DNA of 62,664 bases. Origin: Cohnella lupini. Lineage in GTDB: Bacteria > Bacillota > Bacilli > Paenibacillales > Paenibacillaceae. Shown here piece after piece: positions 49,760 to 57,640 of the stretch. The notes below the pieces were generated by a model, which ran no database searches, had not been told where the DNA came from, and worked only from the letters and a program-made list of their open reading frames with translations. Position 1 is the first letter of the stretch. Each line of letters opens with the position of its first letter. A program made the translations under genes and the position numbers. The stretch spans positions 1 through 62,664 of the forward strand of contig NZ_QRDY01000023.1 of assembly GCF_003386205.1 (NCBI RefSeq). The letters run 5' to 3'.

Positions 49760-49975
49760 GTGGCCAAAGAGGACGTCATCGAGGTGGAAGGCACGGTTAT
49801 TGAACCGCTACCGAATGCCATGTTTAAAGTGGAGCTCGAGAACGGACATCAAATCCTTGCGCATGTTTCCGGTAAACTTCGGATGCATTTTATACGGATT
49901 CTGACGGGGGACAAAGTGGTTATCCAACTGTCGCCTTACGATCTAACGCGGGGCCGTATCACCTACCGCAAATAA
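49760..49975 (+). CDS. infA: Translation initiation factor IF-1
   Basis: IF-1 blocks the A site during initiation. The 71-aa protein is an OB fold with VEGTVIEPLPNAMFKVELEN near residue 8-27 and ends SPYDLTRGRITYRK. The start is taken as GTG 49760, which has AGGAG 7 bases upstream and gives the family N-terminus (M)AKEDVIEVEG. An ATG two codons earlier is only one base from that site and so is unlikely. Confidence 0.95.
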   Translation: MAKEDVIEVEGTVIEPLPNAMFKVELENGHQILAHVSGKLRMHFIRILTGDKVVIQLSPYDLTRGRITYRK

Positions 49976-50054
49976 GTTTGTTCGGTCTGCCAGGCGCGCG
50001 AGGAACGGGCTTAGATTATACTAACGCGCGTCAGTTCGTTCGCAATACCGTGAT

Positions 50055-50091
50055 GACTGACCCGCGACGTCAGTGTCGCGTTACTTCAGTC
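50055..50091 (+). other. Hairpin leader between infA and rpmJ
   Basis: CGCGAC-GTCAGT-GTCGCG (50063-50080) is a perfect 6-bp stem, enclosed by GACTGA (50055-50060) and TCAGTC (50086-50091). No T run follows. It lies 10-15 bases before the rpmJ ribosome-binding site and may affect rpmJ translation. Confidence 0.5.
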
Positions 50092-50113
50092 ACACACTAA
50101 GGAGGGTATTATC

Positions 50114-50227
50114 ATGAAGGTGAGACCTTCGGTCAAACCAATTTGCGAGAAATGCAAAGTCATTCGCCGCAAAGGCAACGTGATGGTTATCTGTGAGAAT
50201 CCGAAACATAAACAAAAACAAGGCTAA
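50114..50227 (+). CDS. rpmJ: Ribosomal protein bL36
   Basis: A 37-aa protein from ATG 50114 (AAGGAGGG upstream), beginning MKVRPSVKPICEKCKVIRRK. C11, C14, C27 and H32 form the zinc site, so this is the zinc-binding form. It lies between infA and rpsM, the normal place. Confidence 0.97.
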   Translation: MKVRPSVKPICEKCKVIRRKGNVMVICENPKHKQKQG

Positions 50228-50250
50228 AATAGAAGGAGGTGCCCCTAACT

Positions 50251-50619
50251 ATGGCACGTATATCTGGTGTTGACCTCCCGCGCGACAAGCGCGTGGAAAT
50301 CGCCCTAACGTACATCTTCGGAATTGGTAAACCAACTTCCCAGAGGATTCTAGCGTCTACGGGTGTCAATCCCGACACTCGCGTTCGTGATCTGACGGAG
50401 GATGAGCTCGCTCGTCTTCGCGAAACGATCGATAAGGAACAAAAGGTCGAGGGCGACTTGCGTCGCGAAATTGCAATAAACATCAAACGGCTGATTGATA
50501 TCGGCTGCTATCGAGGCATCCGTCACCGCCGCGGTCTGCCGGTTCGCGGACAACGTTCGAAAACGAACGCACGTACACGCAAAGGCCCACGTCGTACTGT
50601 TGCGAACAAGAAGAAGTAA
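50251..50619 (+). CDS. rpsM: Ribosomal protein uS13
   Basis: S13 contacts P-site tRNA and the 50S head bridges. The 122-aa protein begins ARISGVDLPRDKRVEIALTY and ends in a basic tail (GPRRTVANKKK). ATG 50251 follows AAGGAGGTG. Confidence 0.98.
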   Translation: MARISGVDLPRDKRVEIALTYIFGIGKPTSQRILASTGVNPDTRVRDLTEDELARLRETIDKEQKVEGDLRREIAINIKRLIDIGCYRGIRHRRGLPVRGQRSKTNARTRKGPRRTVANKKK

Positions 50620-50637
50620 TAAGGGGGGATAACAAAC

Positions 50638-51036
50638 ATGGCACAAAAAGGCAAGAAAGTCGTACGCACCAAGCGTCGTGACCGGAAAAACATTGATACA
50701 GGCGTAGCGCATATTCGTTCTACGTTTAACAATACAATCGTGACGATCACGGATCCGCACGGTAACGCGGTTTCCTGGGCGAGCTCCGGTAACCTCGGTT
50801 TCAAGGGTTCCCGTAAAAGCACGCCATACGCTGCTCAAATGGCAGCCGAATCTGCAGCTCGCGCTGCGATGGATCACGGTATGCGTCTGGTTGAAGTCTC
50901 CGTTAAAGGTCCTGGCGCTGGTCGTGAAGCTGCGATTCGTTCGTTGCAAGCCGCTGGTCTTGAAGTCAGCATGATCCGAGACGTGACTCCAATCCCGCAT
51001 AACGGATGCCGTCCTCCGAAGCGCCGCCGCGTATAG
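50638..51036 (+). CDS. rpsK: Ribosomal protein uS11
   Basis: S11 lies on the 30S platform near the mRNA exit. The 132-aa protein has the conserved AHIRSTFNNTIVTITDPHGN near residues 25-44 and ends in NGCRPPKRRRV. AAGGGGGG lies upstream. rpoA follows after a 170-bp gap. Confidence 0.98.
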   Translation: MAQKGKKVVRTKRRDRKNIDTGVAHIRSTFNNTIVTITDPHGNAVSWASSGNLGFKGSRKSTPYAAQMAAESAARAAMDHGMRLVEVSVKGPGAGREAAIRSLQAAGLEVSMIRDVTPIPHNGCRPPKRRRV

Positions 51037-51205
51037 CATCGTTGCAATGTGGTATCAAACAAGAGCAACTTGAGAATAATGGTTGTAACGGTTAGGCATA
51101 CTACATGGTTTACCCTATAAACATTTCTCCTTACTAAAGGCTGAACCATTTAAGCTTGGGTGAACAAAGGGCAACGTCAGCGACGTTTTGAAGGAGGTTT
51201 TGGTT

Positions 51206-52150
51206 ATGATAGTGATCGAGAAACCGAAAATCGATTCTGTGGAAATTCAAGATGACAAGAGATACGGTCGGTTTGTCGTAGAGCCGCTTGAACGCGGCTA
51301 TGGGATGACTCTAGGCAACTCTCTTCGCCGCATTCTGTTGTCGTCCTTACCGGGCGCTGCCGTAGTATCGGTACAGATTGATGGCGTGCTTCACGAATTT
51401 TCAACGATTCCAGGAGTAATTGAGGATGTCACGCAAATCATCCTCAATCTGAAGCGTCTTTCGCTGAAGATCCATTCGGACGAGGAAAAAGTGCTTGAAA
51501 TCGATGCGGAAGGCGATGGCATCATAACGGCAGGAGATATTCGCGCCGATAGCGACGTGGAAATTCTTAACCCGGACTTGCATATCGCAACGTTGGCTTC
51601 CGGCGCGCGCCTTCACATGCGCATATTCGCCAGAGTCGGACGTGGATACGTTCCATCCGATCGTAACAAGAAGGAAGATCAGCCGATTGGAGTCATTCCG
51701 ATCGATTCGATCTATACGCCGATTACCCGCGTTAACTATCAAGTCGAGAACACGCGCGTCGGTCAAGTAACGAACTACGACAAGCTAACGCTTGAAGTAT
51801 GGACCGATGGCAGCATTCGACCTGAAGAAGCGGTTAGCTTAGGCGCGAAAATCCTGACGGATCACTTATCCCTGTTCGTGGGTCTCACGGATGAGGCAAA
51901 AGATACCGAAACGATGAAGGAAAAGGAAGAGGACAAGAAGGAAAAGGTTCTAGAGATGACTATCGAAGAGCTTGACCTTTCCGTTCGTTCCTATAACTGC
52001 CTGAAACGCGCCGGCATCAATACCGTTCAAGAGCTGATCACGAAAACCGAAGAAGACATGATGAAGGTTCGTAACTTGGGCCGCAAGTCTTTGGAAGAAG
52101 TTCAAGAGAAGCTTGAAGAATTGGGCTTGGGTCTACGTTTCGAGGAGTAG
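51206..52150 (+). CDS. rpoA: RNA polymerase alpha subunit
   Basis: RpoA starts RNA polymerase assembly and contacts upstream promoter DNA and activators. The 314-aa protein has the N-terminal dimer domain (GYGMTLGNSLRRILLSSLPG near residues 32-51), an acidic/lysine linker near 232-252, and a C-terminal domain (VRSYNCLKRAGINTVQEL near 264). ATG 51206 has AAGGAGG 8 bases upstream. A small hairpin AACGTC-AGC-GACGTT (51173-51187) lies just before that site. Confidence 0.98.
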   Translation: MIVIEKPKIDSVEIQDDKRYGRFVVEPLERGYGMTLGNSLRRILLSSLPGAAVVSVQIDGVLHEFSTIPGVIEDVTQIILNLKRLSLKIHSDEEKVLEIDAEGDGIITAGDIRADSDVEILNPDLHIATLASGARLHMRIFARVGRGYVPSDRNKKEDQPIGVIPIDSIYTPITRVNYQVENTRVGQVTNYDKLTLEVWTDGSIRPEEAVSLGAKILTDHLSLFVGLTDEAKDTETMKEKEEDKKEKVLEMTIEELDLSVRSYNCLKRAGINTVQELITKTEEDMMKVRNLGRKSLEEVQEKLEELGLGLRFEE

Positions 52151-52195
52151 CATCGTTATTGTTGTAGTAACTGCACTAGTGAGGAGGGAAAACAA

Positions 52196-52561
52196 ATGGC
52201 TTATCAAAAACTGAGTCGCGATTCCAGCTCTCGGAAAGCACTTTTCCGTGATTTGTGTACCGACCTGTTCCTGTACGAGCGCATTCAAACGACTGAAGCG
52301 AAAGCTAAGGAAGTGCGCTCTATCGCCGAGAGATTGATTACTCTCGCTAAACGCGGCGACCTGCACGCCCGTCGTCAGGTAGCGGCATTCGTGCGTCGTG
52401 AGAGCCTTAACGGCGATCAAGACGCCATCCAAAAACTGTTCTCTGAACTAGCTCCGCGTTATGCGGAACGTCCGGGTGGATATACACGCATCTTGAAGTT
52501 GGGACCCCGCCGCGGAGATTCAGCTCCGATGGTGTATCTCGAGCTCGTAGATCGCGCGTAA
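52196..52561 (+). CDS. rplQ: Ribosomal protein bL17
   Basis: L17 lies at the tunnel exit. The 121-aa protein begins MAYQKLSRDSSSRKALFRDL and includes the conserved ERIQTTEAKAKEVRSIAERL near residues 34-53. GAGGAGGG precedes the ATG. It ends the alpha operon with a terminator. Confidence 0.98.
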   Translation: MAYQKLSRDSSSRKALFRDLCTDLFLYERIQTTEAKAKEVRSIAERLITLAKRGDLHARRQVAAFVRRESLNGDQDAIQKLFSELAPRYAERPGGYTRILKLGPRRGDSAPMVYLELVDRA

Positions 52562-52574
52562 GAACGGAGCAAAG

Positions 52575-52614
52575 AAGGATGGCCCGAATCGTGAATTCGG
52601 ATCATCCTTTTTTT
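52575..52614 (+). terminator. Terminator after rplQ
   Basis: AAGGATGGCCCGAAT (52575-52589) pairs with ATTCGGATCATCCTT (52594-52608) with one small internal mismatch, followed by a T run. It ends the S10-spc-alpha transcript. Confidence 0.93.
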
Positions 52615-52657
52615 GTGGGACTACCACTTGGTCATTCAGATATGCTTGGAGGATGAG

Positions 52658-53521
52658 ATGGTGCGGAATATAGCTCTCATCGTCAGTTATGACGGCACGG
52701 AATACTACGGATTTCAAAGCCAGCCGAGCGGTAACACCGTTCAAGACAGGCTGGAGCACGCGATCTACATGTTGTCCGGCGAGCAGGTAAAAGTTATCGG
52801 GTCCGGACGCACGGACGCGGGAGTTCATGCAAGAGGCCAAATCGTGAACTTTAGTACGGAATCAAGCATTCCTATCGATCGATGGGCGCTAGCCTTGAAT
52901 ACGAGACTTCCCAACGATATTGTTATTCAGTGCGCTTATGTCGTTCCCGAACATTTTCATGCCCGACGAAAGGCTCTAAGCAAGACTTACCGCTATACGA
53001 TTAATTGCAATCGGACTCCGGATCTATTCCGTCGCCGTTATGAATTCCATCATCCAACGCCGCTGGATTTCGAAGCCATGCGCGCAGGTCTTGAATGTTT
53101 GCTGGGTAAACACGATTTTTCATCTTTCACCGCACCCCAGTCTACGAAGCCTAGCCATATTCGGACGATACTCGAAGCAAGATTGGTAGTGGAAACGAAT
53201 AGAGACTACCAACAAATGGCGGATACGGCTAACGACTTCGGGAGGGACTGGGATGAACGTTTCTATCCGGGCAAACAAAGAGGCGTCATTCATCTGCATA
53301 TCACGGGAACCGGCTTCCTGTACAATATGGTTCGCATCATTGCTGGAACGCTGATACAAATCGGCGAAGGCAAGAGAACTTCTGCCGACATGGCTGAAAT
53401 ACTCGCCGCAAGGGACAGGGCCAGAGCCGGTCCCACGGCGGTCCCGCATGGCCTTACCTTATGGGAAGTCGTCTATGGTCCAAGATATTCGGACAGCATG
53501 ATCGGCGAGCAAACTCGATAA
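52658..53521 (+). CDS. truA: tRNA pseudouridine(38-40) synthase
   Basis: TruA makes pseudouridine at positions 38-40 of tRNA anticodon arms. The 287-aa protein has the catalytic GSGRTDAGVHARGQ near residues 48-61 and GTGFLYNMVRIIAGTLIQIG near 218-237. Residues 180-210 hold an insert (TANDFGRDWDERFYPGKQRG). ATG 52658 has TGGAGG 5 bases upstream. The ecfA-ecfA-ecfT genes that usually lie between rplQ and truA in Bacillus are not here. Confidence 0.96.
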   Translation: MVRNIALIVSYDGTEYYGFQSQPSGNTVQDRLEHAIYMLSGEQVKVIGSGRTDAGVHARGQIVNFSTESSIPIDRWALALNTRLPNDIVIQCAYVVPEHFHARRKALSKTYRYTINCNRTPDLFRRRYEFHHPTPLDFEAMRAGLECLLGKHDFSSFTAPQSTKPSHIRTILEARLVVETNRDYQQMADTANDFGRDWDERFYPGKQRGVIHLHITGTGFLYNMVRIIAGTLIQIGEGKRTSADMAEILAARDRARAGPTAVPHGLTLWEVVYGPRYSDSMIGEQTR

Positions 53522-53529
53522 ATATCTGC

Positions 53530-53558
53530 TTGCATAACAGCCCGATTTCATGTACAAT
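53530..53558 (+). promoter_or_regulatory. SigA promoter of rplM-rpsI
   Basis: TTGCAT (53530-53535), 17 bases, TACAAT (53553-53558). The 200-base leader that follows, 53565-53757, includes GCGCGGC...GTCGCGC (about 53576-53616) and resembles the place and size of the known L13 leader. Confidence 0.75.
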
Positions 53559-53564
53559 AAATTT

Positions 53565-53680
53565 TGTGCTTTCTGCGCGGCTACCCACGGCCCCAGCGTA
53601 GAAATGTCGCGCTATTTGCTGAGTTTGAAGGAAAGGACTTCTCATCCGACTACTTAAGCTTATGCATACCTAACCTTACA
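53565..53680 (+). promoter_or_regulatory. Probable L13-type mRNA leader
   Basis: Between the promoter and rplM is a base-paired region: GCGCGGC near 53576 pairs in part with GTCGCGC near 53610, and CCCACGGCCCCAGCG lies in between. The L13 leader is a known RNA element upstream of rplM in Firmicutes. I assign it by position and general form, not by a model match. Confidence 0.5.
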
Positions 53681-53757
53681 ACTAAGATATGAATGATTGA
53701 AAATCGTAATAGCCGTACCACATACAAGCGAGATCATTACCAAAAGGAGGATGTTTC

Positions 53758-54195
53758 ATGCGTACAACCTTTATGGCTAAGCCTCTAGAAGTAGAGCGCA
53801 AATGGCTTATCATCGACGCCGAAGGCAAAACCCTTGGTCGTCTGGCTAGCGAAGCTGCTGCCCTTATCCGCGGCAAGCACAAACCTGAATTCACCCCTCA
53901 TATCGATACAGGTGATTTCGTTGTCGTAATCAACGCCGAAAAGATCGTACTTACCGGCAACAAGCTTAAACAAAAGAAATATTACACTCACTCCCACTAT
54001 CCGGGCGGATTGAAAACGACTACTGCAGGGGAAATGATTCAGAAGCGTCCAGCTCGCATCATCGAGCTTGCCGTTTACGGAATGCTTCCTAAGAACAAGC
54101 TGGGTCATCAGCTTCAAACCAAGCTTAAAGTATACGCTGGAGCGGAACATCCGCATCAAGCCCAACAACCTGAAGTTTACGAACTTCGCGGATAA
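53758..54195 (+). CDS. rplM: Ribosomal protein uL13
   Basis: L13 is an early 50S assembly protein. The 145-aa protein begins MRTTFMAKPLEVERKWLIID, like B. subtilis L13 of the same length, and carries EGKTLGRLASEAAALIRGKH near residues 22-41. AAAGGAGG precedes the ATG. rpsI follows by 18 bp. Confidence 0.98.
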   Translation: MRTTFMAKPLEVERKWLIIDAEGKTLGRLASEAAALIRGKHKPEFTPHIDTGDFVVVINAEKIVLTGNKLKQKKYYTHSHYPGGLKTTTAGEMIQKRPARIIELAVYGMLPKNKLGHQLQTKLKVYAGAEHPHQAQQPEVYELRG

Positions 54196-54213
54196 AAAAA
54201 GGAGGACTTACGA

Positions 54214-54606
54214 ATGGCTCAAGTGCAATATTTAGGAACGGGTCGCCGCAAGCACTCCGTAGCGCGAGTTCGACTCGTGCCGGGTGAAGGCCGCATCGTT
54301 ATCAACAAACGCGAAATCAACGACTATTTCGATCTTGAAACATTGAAATTGATCGTTAAACAACCGCTTAACCTTACCGAAACGGTGAACAAATACGATA
54401 TTCTTATACTGGCTCACGGCGGCGGAACTTCCGGTCAAGCCGGCGCTATCCGTCACGGAATTTCCCGCGCACTTCTTAAAGCGGACCCGGAACTTCGTCC
54501 TGCTCTTAAGAAAGCCGGTTTCTTGACTCGTGACCCTCGTATGAAAGAACGTAAGAAATACGGATTGAAAGCCGCTCGTCGCGCTCCTCAATTCTCGAAA
54601 CGTTAA
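54214..54606 (+). CDS. rpsI: Ribosomal protein uS9
   Basis: S9 has a long C-terminal tail that reaches the P-site tRNA. The 130-aa protein begins MAQVQYLGTGRRKHSVARVR and ends in the conserved KKYGLKAARRAPQFSKR with the terminal Lys-Arg that contacts tRNA. AAAGGAGG lies upstream. A terminator follows. Confidence 0.98.
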   Translation: MAQVQYLGTGRRKHSVARVRLVPGEGRIVINKREINDYFDLETLKLIVKQPLNLTETVNKYDILILAHGGGTSGQAGAIRHGISRALLKADPELRPALKKAGFLTRDPRMKERKKYGLKAARRAPQFSKR

Positions 54607-54623
54607 TATTTATCGCCTAACCA

Positions 54624-54669
54624 AAAGTGTCTTCCTCCCATTTATCATGGTGGGGAAGACACTTTTTTT
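54624..54669 (+). terminator. Terminator after rpsI
   Basis: AAAGTGTCTTCC (54624-54635) pairs with the arm ending GGAAGACAC at 54662, followed by seven T. An inner CCCA/TGGG pair extends the stem. Confidence 0.92.
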
Positions 54670-54694
54670 GCGTTAGAAATATGTGGATATTTGA

Positions 54695-54723
54695 TTGAAC
54701 ATTCCCTTATCAAAGCGTATACT
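54695..54723 (+). promoter_or_regulatory. SigA promoter of cysH-sat
   Basis: TTGAAC (54695-54700), 17 bases, TATACT (54718-54723), about 50 bases before cysH. I see no S-box or other known sulfur riboswitch in the short leader. Confidence 0.75.
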
Positions 54724-54771
54724 AATATGTAATCATACTTAATTACTAGGATATAACGGGGGTCGATTTGA

Positions 54772-55464
54772 ATGAACTTAATCGAAAAGGAAAATCTTAT
54801 CCGAATTAAAGCGGAAGAATTCGAGAACGCTTCGCCGGAAACACTTATCGCGTGGGCTATCGAAACTTTTCCGAATATAACCTTCGCATGCAGCTTCGGG
54901 GCAGAAGACGTTGTACTCGTGGACATGATTCAGAAGATCAGTCCGTCTACTGATATTTTTTATCTGGACACCGACTTTCACTTCAAAGAAACTTACGAAA
55001 CTCGCGATCGCATGGCCGAGAAATACAACCTGAAGTTCGTCGAGGTCAAATCGAAGCTTACGCCGGAGCAACAAGCCGCGGAATATGGCGAGGAGCTATG
55101 GAAAAGCGAACCGACTTCATGCTGCAATCTTCGTAAAGTGGAACCCTTAACTCGAATCCTATCTCAATACGAGGCATGGATTACGGGCATTCGACGCGAT
55201 CAAGCGCCTACACGTGCCAACGCGAAGAAAGTGGAATACGATACGAAATTCGGACTCGTGAAATTTAATCCTTTGGCTTCTTGGACTTCCGAAGATGTAT
55301 GGGAGTACATCAGAGCGAACGATATTATCTACAACCCTCTGCATGATCAGAACTTCCCAAGCATCGGCTGCGAGCACTGCACGAAAGCCGTCATGCCAGG
55401 GGAAGATCCTCGCGCGGGACGTTGGGCAGGTAACGAGAAGACTGAATGCGGACTGCATAAATAA
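54772..55464 (+). CDS. cysH: Adenylyl-sulfate (APS/PAPS) reductase
   Basis: CysH reduces activated sulfate to sulfite in assimilation. The 230-aa protein has the PAPS-reductase fold. CC (in TSCCNLRK, near residue 119) and CxxC (CEHC near 204) are the [4Fe-4S] ligands of the APS-type enzyme, and the C-terminal ECGLH holds the catalytic Cys. The cluster cysteines suggest APS is accepted. GGGGGT lies upstream of the ATG. Next gene is sat, the enzyme that makes APS. Confidence 0.95.
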   Translation: MNLIEKENLIRIKAEEFENASPETLIAWAIETFPNITFACSFGAEDVVLVDMIQKISPSTDIFYLDTDFHFKETYETRDRMAEKYNLKFVEVKSKLTPEQQAAEYGEELWKSEPTSCCNLRKVEPLTRILSQYEAWITGIRRDQAPTRANAKKVEYDTKFGLVKFNPLASWTSEDVWEYIRANDIIYNPLHDQNFPSIGCEHCTKAVMPGEDPRAGRWAGNEKTECGLHK

Positions 55465-55513
55465 TTAACGTTCGAATAAATCCAACAAGAAGACAGAAGG
55501 AGCTACTCAGATC

Positions 55514-56692
55514 ATGAGCGCATTTCTACCGCACGGCGGTACATTGGTTAATCGCGTCGCAGAGGGGCAAGAACGCGATGCTTTGCTGGCTAAAGCAGCC
55601 GATTTGGTTTCCATTCCGGTCAATACTTGGACAATATCCGATTTGGATCTTATTGGAGTAGGGGCGTTTAGTCCGCTAACCGGTTTTATGAACGAAGACG
55701 ATTATTTATCGGTAGTCAACAACATTCGCCTTTCTAACGGAACGATCTGGAGCATTCCGATTACTCTTGCCCTAACGGACGATCAAGCTGCAACGCTAAG
55801 CATCGGCCAACAAGCGGCGCTTGTCGGAGAGAACGATGGCGTCGTCTATGCCGTAATCAACGTGGAAAGCATTTATAAAGTTAACAAGCATCATGAAGCG
55901 GTTCAAATTTTCAAGACGGACGACATCGAGCATCCTGGAGTAGTAAAGCTATTCGATCGTCCCGACAACTATTTGGGCGGCTCGATCCAGGTCTTGAATC
56001 GTCCTGTTCCCGAAAAGTTCAACGAGTTCTATTTCGATCCGTCGGAAACTCGGCGTCTCTTCGCGGAGAAAGGTTGGAAAACGGTAGTCGGATTCCAAAC
56101 CCGCAATCCCGTACACAGAGCGCATGAATATATTCAGAAAGCGGCTATGGAAATCGTGGATGGATTGTTCTTGAACCCACTGGTGGGCGAGACCAAATCC
56201 GACGACGTGCCGGCTAACGTTCGGATGAAGAGCTATCTTGCTTTGCTGGAGAACTATTATCCTACAGACCGCGCATTCCTTGGCGTATTCCCGGCAGCTA
56301 TGCGCTATGCCGGCCCTAGGGAAGCGATTTTCCATGCTCTCGTTCGCAAGAACTATGGTTGCACGCACTTTATCGTAGGGCGCGACCATGCGGGGGTAGG
56401 CGATTATTACGGTACTTACGAGGCGCAGGATCTACTTAAGACCTTTGCGGTAGAGGAATTAGGAATTACGCCTTTGTATTTCGAGCATAGCTTTTTCTGC
56501 ACCAAGTGCGGGAATATGGCATCAAGCAAGACTTGCCCGCATGATAAAGAGCATCACCTGACTCTGTCGGGTACGAAGGTTCGCGCATTGCTGCGGGACG
56601 GTATTTGCCCTCCCCCTGAGTTCTCCCGTCCCGAAGTGGCGGCGATTCTCATCGAAGGAATGGCCGAAGCAAGCAAAACATATGTAATCTAA
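55514..56692 (+). CDS. sat: Sulfate adenylyltransferase (ATP sulfurylase)
   Basis: Sat makes APS from ATP and sulfate. The 392-aa protein has the nucleotide-binding QTRNPVHRAHE near residue 194 and GRDHAGVGDYYG near 290, and a metal-binding CTKCGNMASSKTCPH near 330. It is the homodimeric bacterial form without an APS-kinase domain, which fits the APS-type CysH next to it. It is separated from cysH by 49 bp, with AAGGAGC before the ATG. Confidence 0.96.
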   Translation: MSAFLPHGGTLVNRVAEGQERDALLAKAADLVSIPVNTWTISDLDLIGVGAFSPLTGFMNEDDYLSVVNNIRLSNGTIWSIPITLALTDDQAATLSIGQQAALVGENDGVVYAVINVESIYKVNKHHEAVQIFKTDDIEHPGVVKLFDRPDNYLGGSIQVLNRPVPEKFNEFYFDPSETRRLFAEKGWKTVVGFQTRNPVHRAHEYIQKAAMEIVDGLFLNPLVGETKSDDVPANVRMKSYLALLENYYPTDRAFLGVFPAAMRYAGPREAIFHALVRKNYGCTHFIVGRDHAGVGDYYGTYEAQDLLKTFAVEELGITPLYFEHSFFCTKCGNMASSKTCPHDKEHHLTLSGTKVRALLRDGICPPPEFSRPEVAAILIEGMAEASKTYVI

Positions 56693-56695
56693 CAA

Positions 56696-56724
56696 TCATA
56701 TTTATCCACCTTGTCCCATAAGAT
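56696..56724 (+). promoter_or_regulatory. Candidate SigE sporulation promoter of cwlD
   Basis: TCATATT (56696-56702), 14 bases, CATAAGAT (56717-56724). The -35 box matches the SigE pattern and the -10 box is close to CATACANT. Transcription would start near 56731, inside the loop of the sat terminator. cwlD is a mother-cell SigE gene in B. subtilis, which supports this call. Confidence 0.5.
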
Positions 56725-56757
56725 GTAGGGAGCTTTCCCGGGACGAGGTGGATTTTT
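56704..56757 (+). terminator. Terminator after sat overlapping the cwlD ribosome-binding site
   Basis: ATCCACCTTGTCCC (56704-56717) pairs with GGGACGAGGTGGAT (56740-56753) with one T-G pair, followed by TTTT. The right arm contains GAGGTGG, the ribosome-binding site of cwlD, so a transcript running in from sat would both terminate and hide that site. Confidence 0.85.
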
Positions 56758-56758
56758 G

Positions 56759-57550
56759 ATGTTTAATAAGCAGTTATATCGGTTGTGGTCGTTGTTGAGC
56801 AAGCGTCGTCGTCTGATTATTTGGATGACTCGGCGGGCGTTGTTGAGAGTTGCGATCGTTATTTGTTTAATGGCGTTGACCGTTACGGTATTCTTAAGCG
56901 AGATTCCCTCCTCAAGAACTTGGACGCATTGGACTTTGCCCTTAACGGGGAAGGTTATCGCATTGGATGCCGGACACGGCGGAGCAGATGGGGGAGCGGC
57001 CAGCAGAGATGGGGTAATCGAGAAGGATTTGAATCTTGCCATCGTGCTGTATCTGAGGGACTATCTCCAACAAGCAGGAGCTGTGGTCCTCCTTACGCGG
57101 GAGGGAGATTATGATCTGGCGTCTCCCGAAACCAAAGGATATTCACGCCGCAAGACGGAAGATCTTCTGCAGAGGGCTGATCGGGTTCGCGATCAGAAGG
57201 CGAATATTGCGTTAAGCATACATATGAACAGCTTTCCCTCTCCTCGCTGGTCAGGTGCCCAAACCTTTTTCTCGCCAAAGAACCAAGAAGGAAAGAAGTT
57301 GGCTACCGTAATTCAATCGGAGCTTCGGGACGTACTGGGCAATACGCAGCGAATAGCCAAGCAAGCAGCTACTATCTATTTGCTCAAAACTTTAGAAATG
57401 CCCACAGCGCTTGTCGAAGTTGGTTTCCTCTCGCATCCGGAAGAGGCAAATCTTCTTGCGGACGAAGCCTACCAGCGTAAAGTCGCGGGAGCGATTTATC
57501 GGGGAATTCTGAGATATGCGTCCGGTGAAACGGAAGAGCCTGTGCTATAA
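56759..57550 (+). CDS. cwlD: CwlD, N-acetylmuramoyl-L-alanine amidase for spore cortex
   Basis: CwlD removes peptides from cortex peptidoglycan so that muramic-delta-lactam can form (together with PdaA). The 263-aa protein has an N-terminal membrane anchor at about residues 30-47, then an Amidase_3 domain: IALDAGHGGADGG near 66-78 (zinc His), zinc-binding Glu in VIEKDLNL near 86, SIHMN near 158 and ALVEVGFLSHPEE near 219. ATG 56759 uses GAGGTGG in the terminator arm. Confidence 0.93.
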   Translation: MFNKQLYRLWSLLSKRRRLIIWMTRRALLRVAIVICLMALTVTVFLSEIPSSRTWTHWTLPLTGKVIALDAGHGGADGGAASRDGVIEKDLNLAIVLYLRDYLQQAGAVVLLTREGDYDLASPETKGYSRRKTEDLLQRADRVRDQKANIALSIHMNSFPSPRWSGAQTFFSPKNQEGKKLATVIQSELRDVLGNTQRIAKQAATIYLLKTLEMPTALVEVGFLSHPEEANLLADEAYQRKVAGAIYRGILRYASGETEEPVL

Positions 57551-57640
57551 TAAGAGAGGTTGTTCAATAAGAATGCCGGCTCCGAAAAGCAGATTGTGAA
57601 CTTGTAATAGGAGAATTCGAAACAAAAATGGGGGTCGAAA

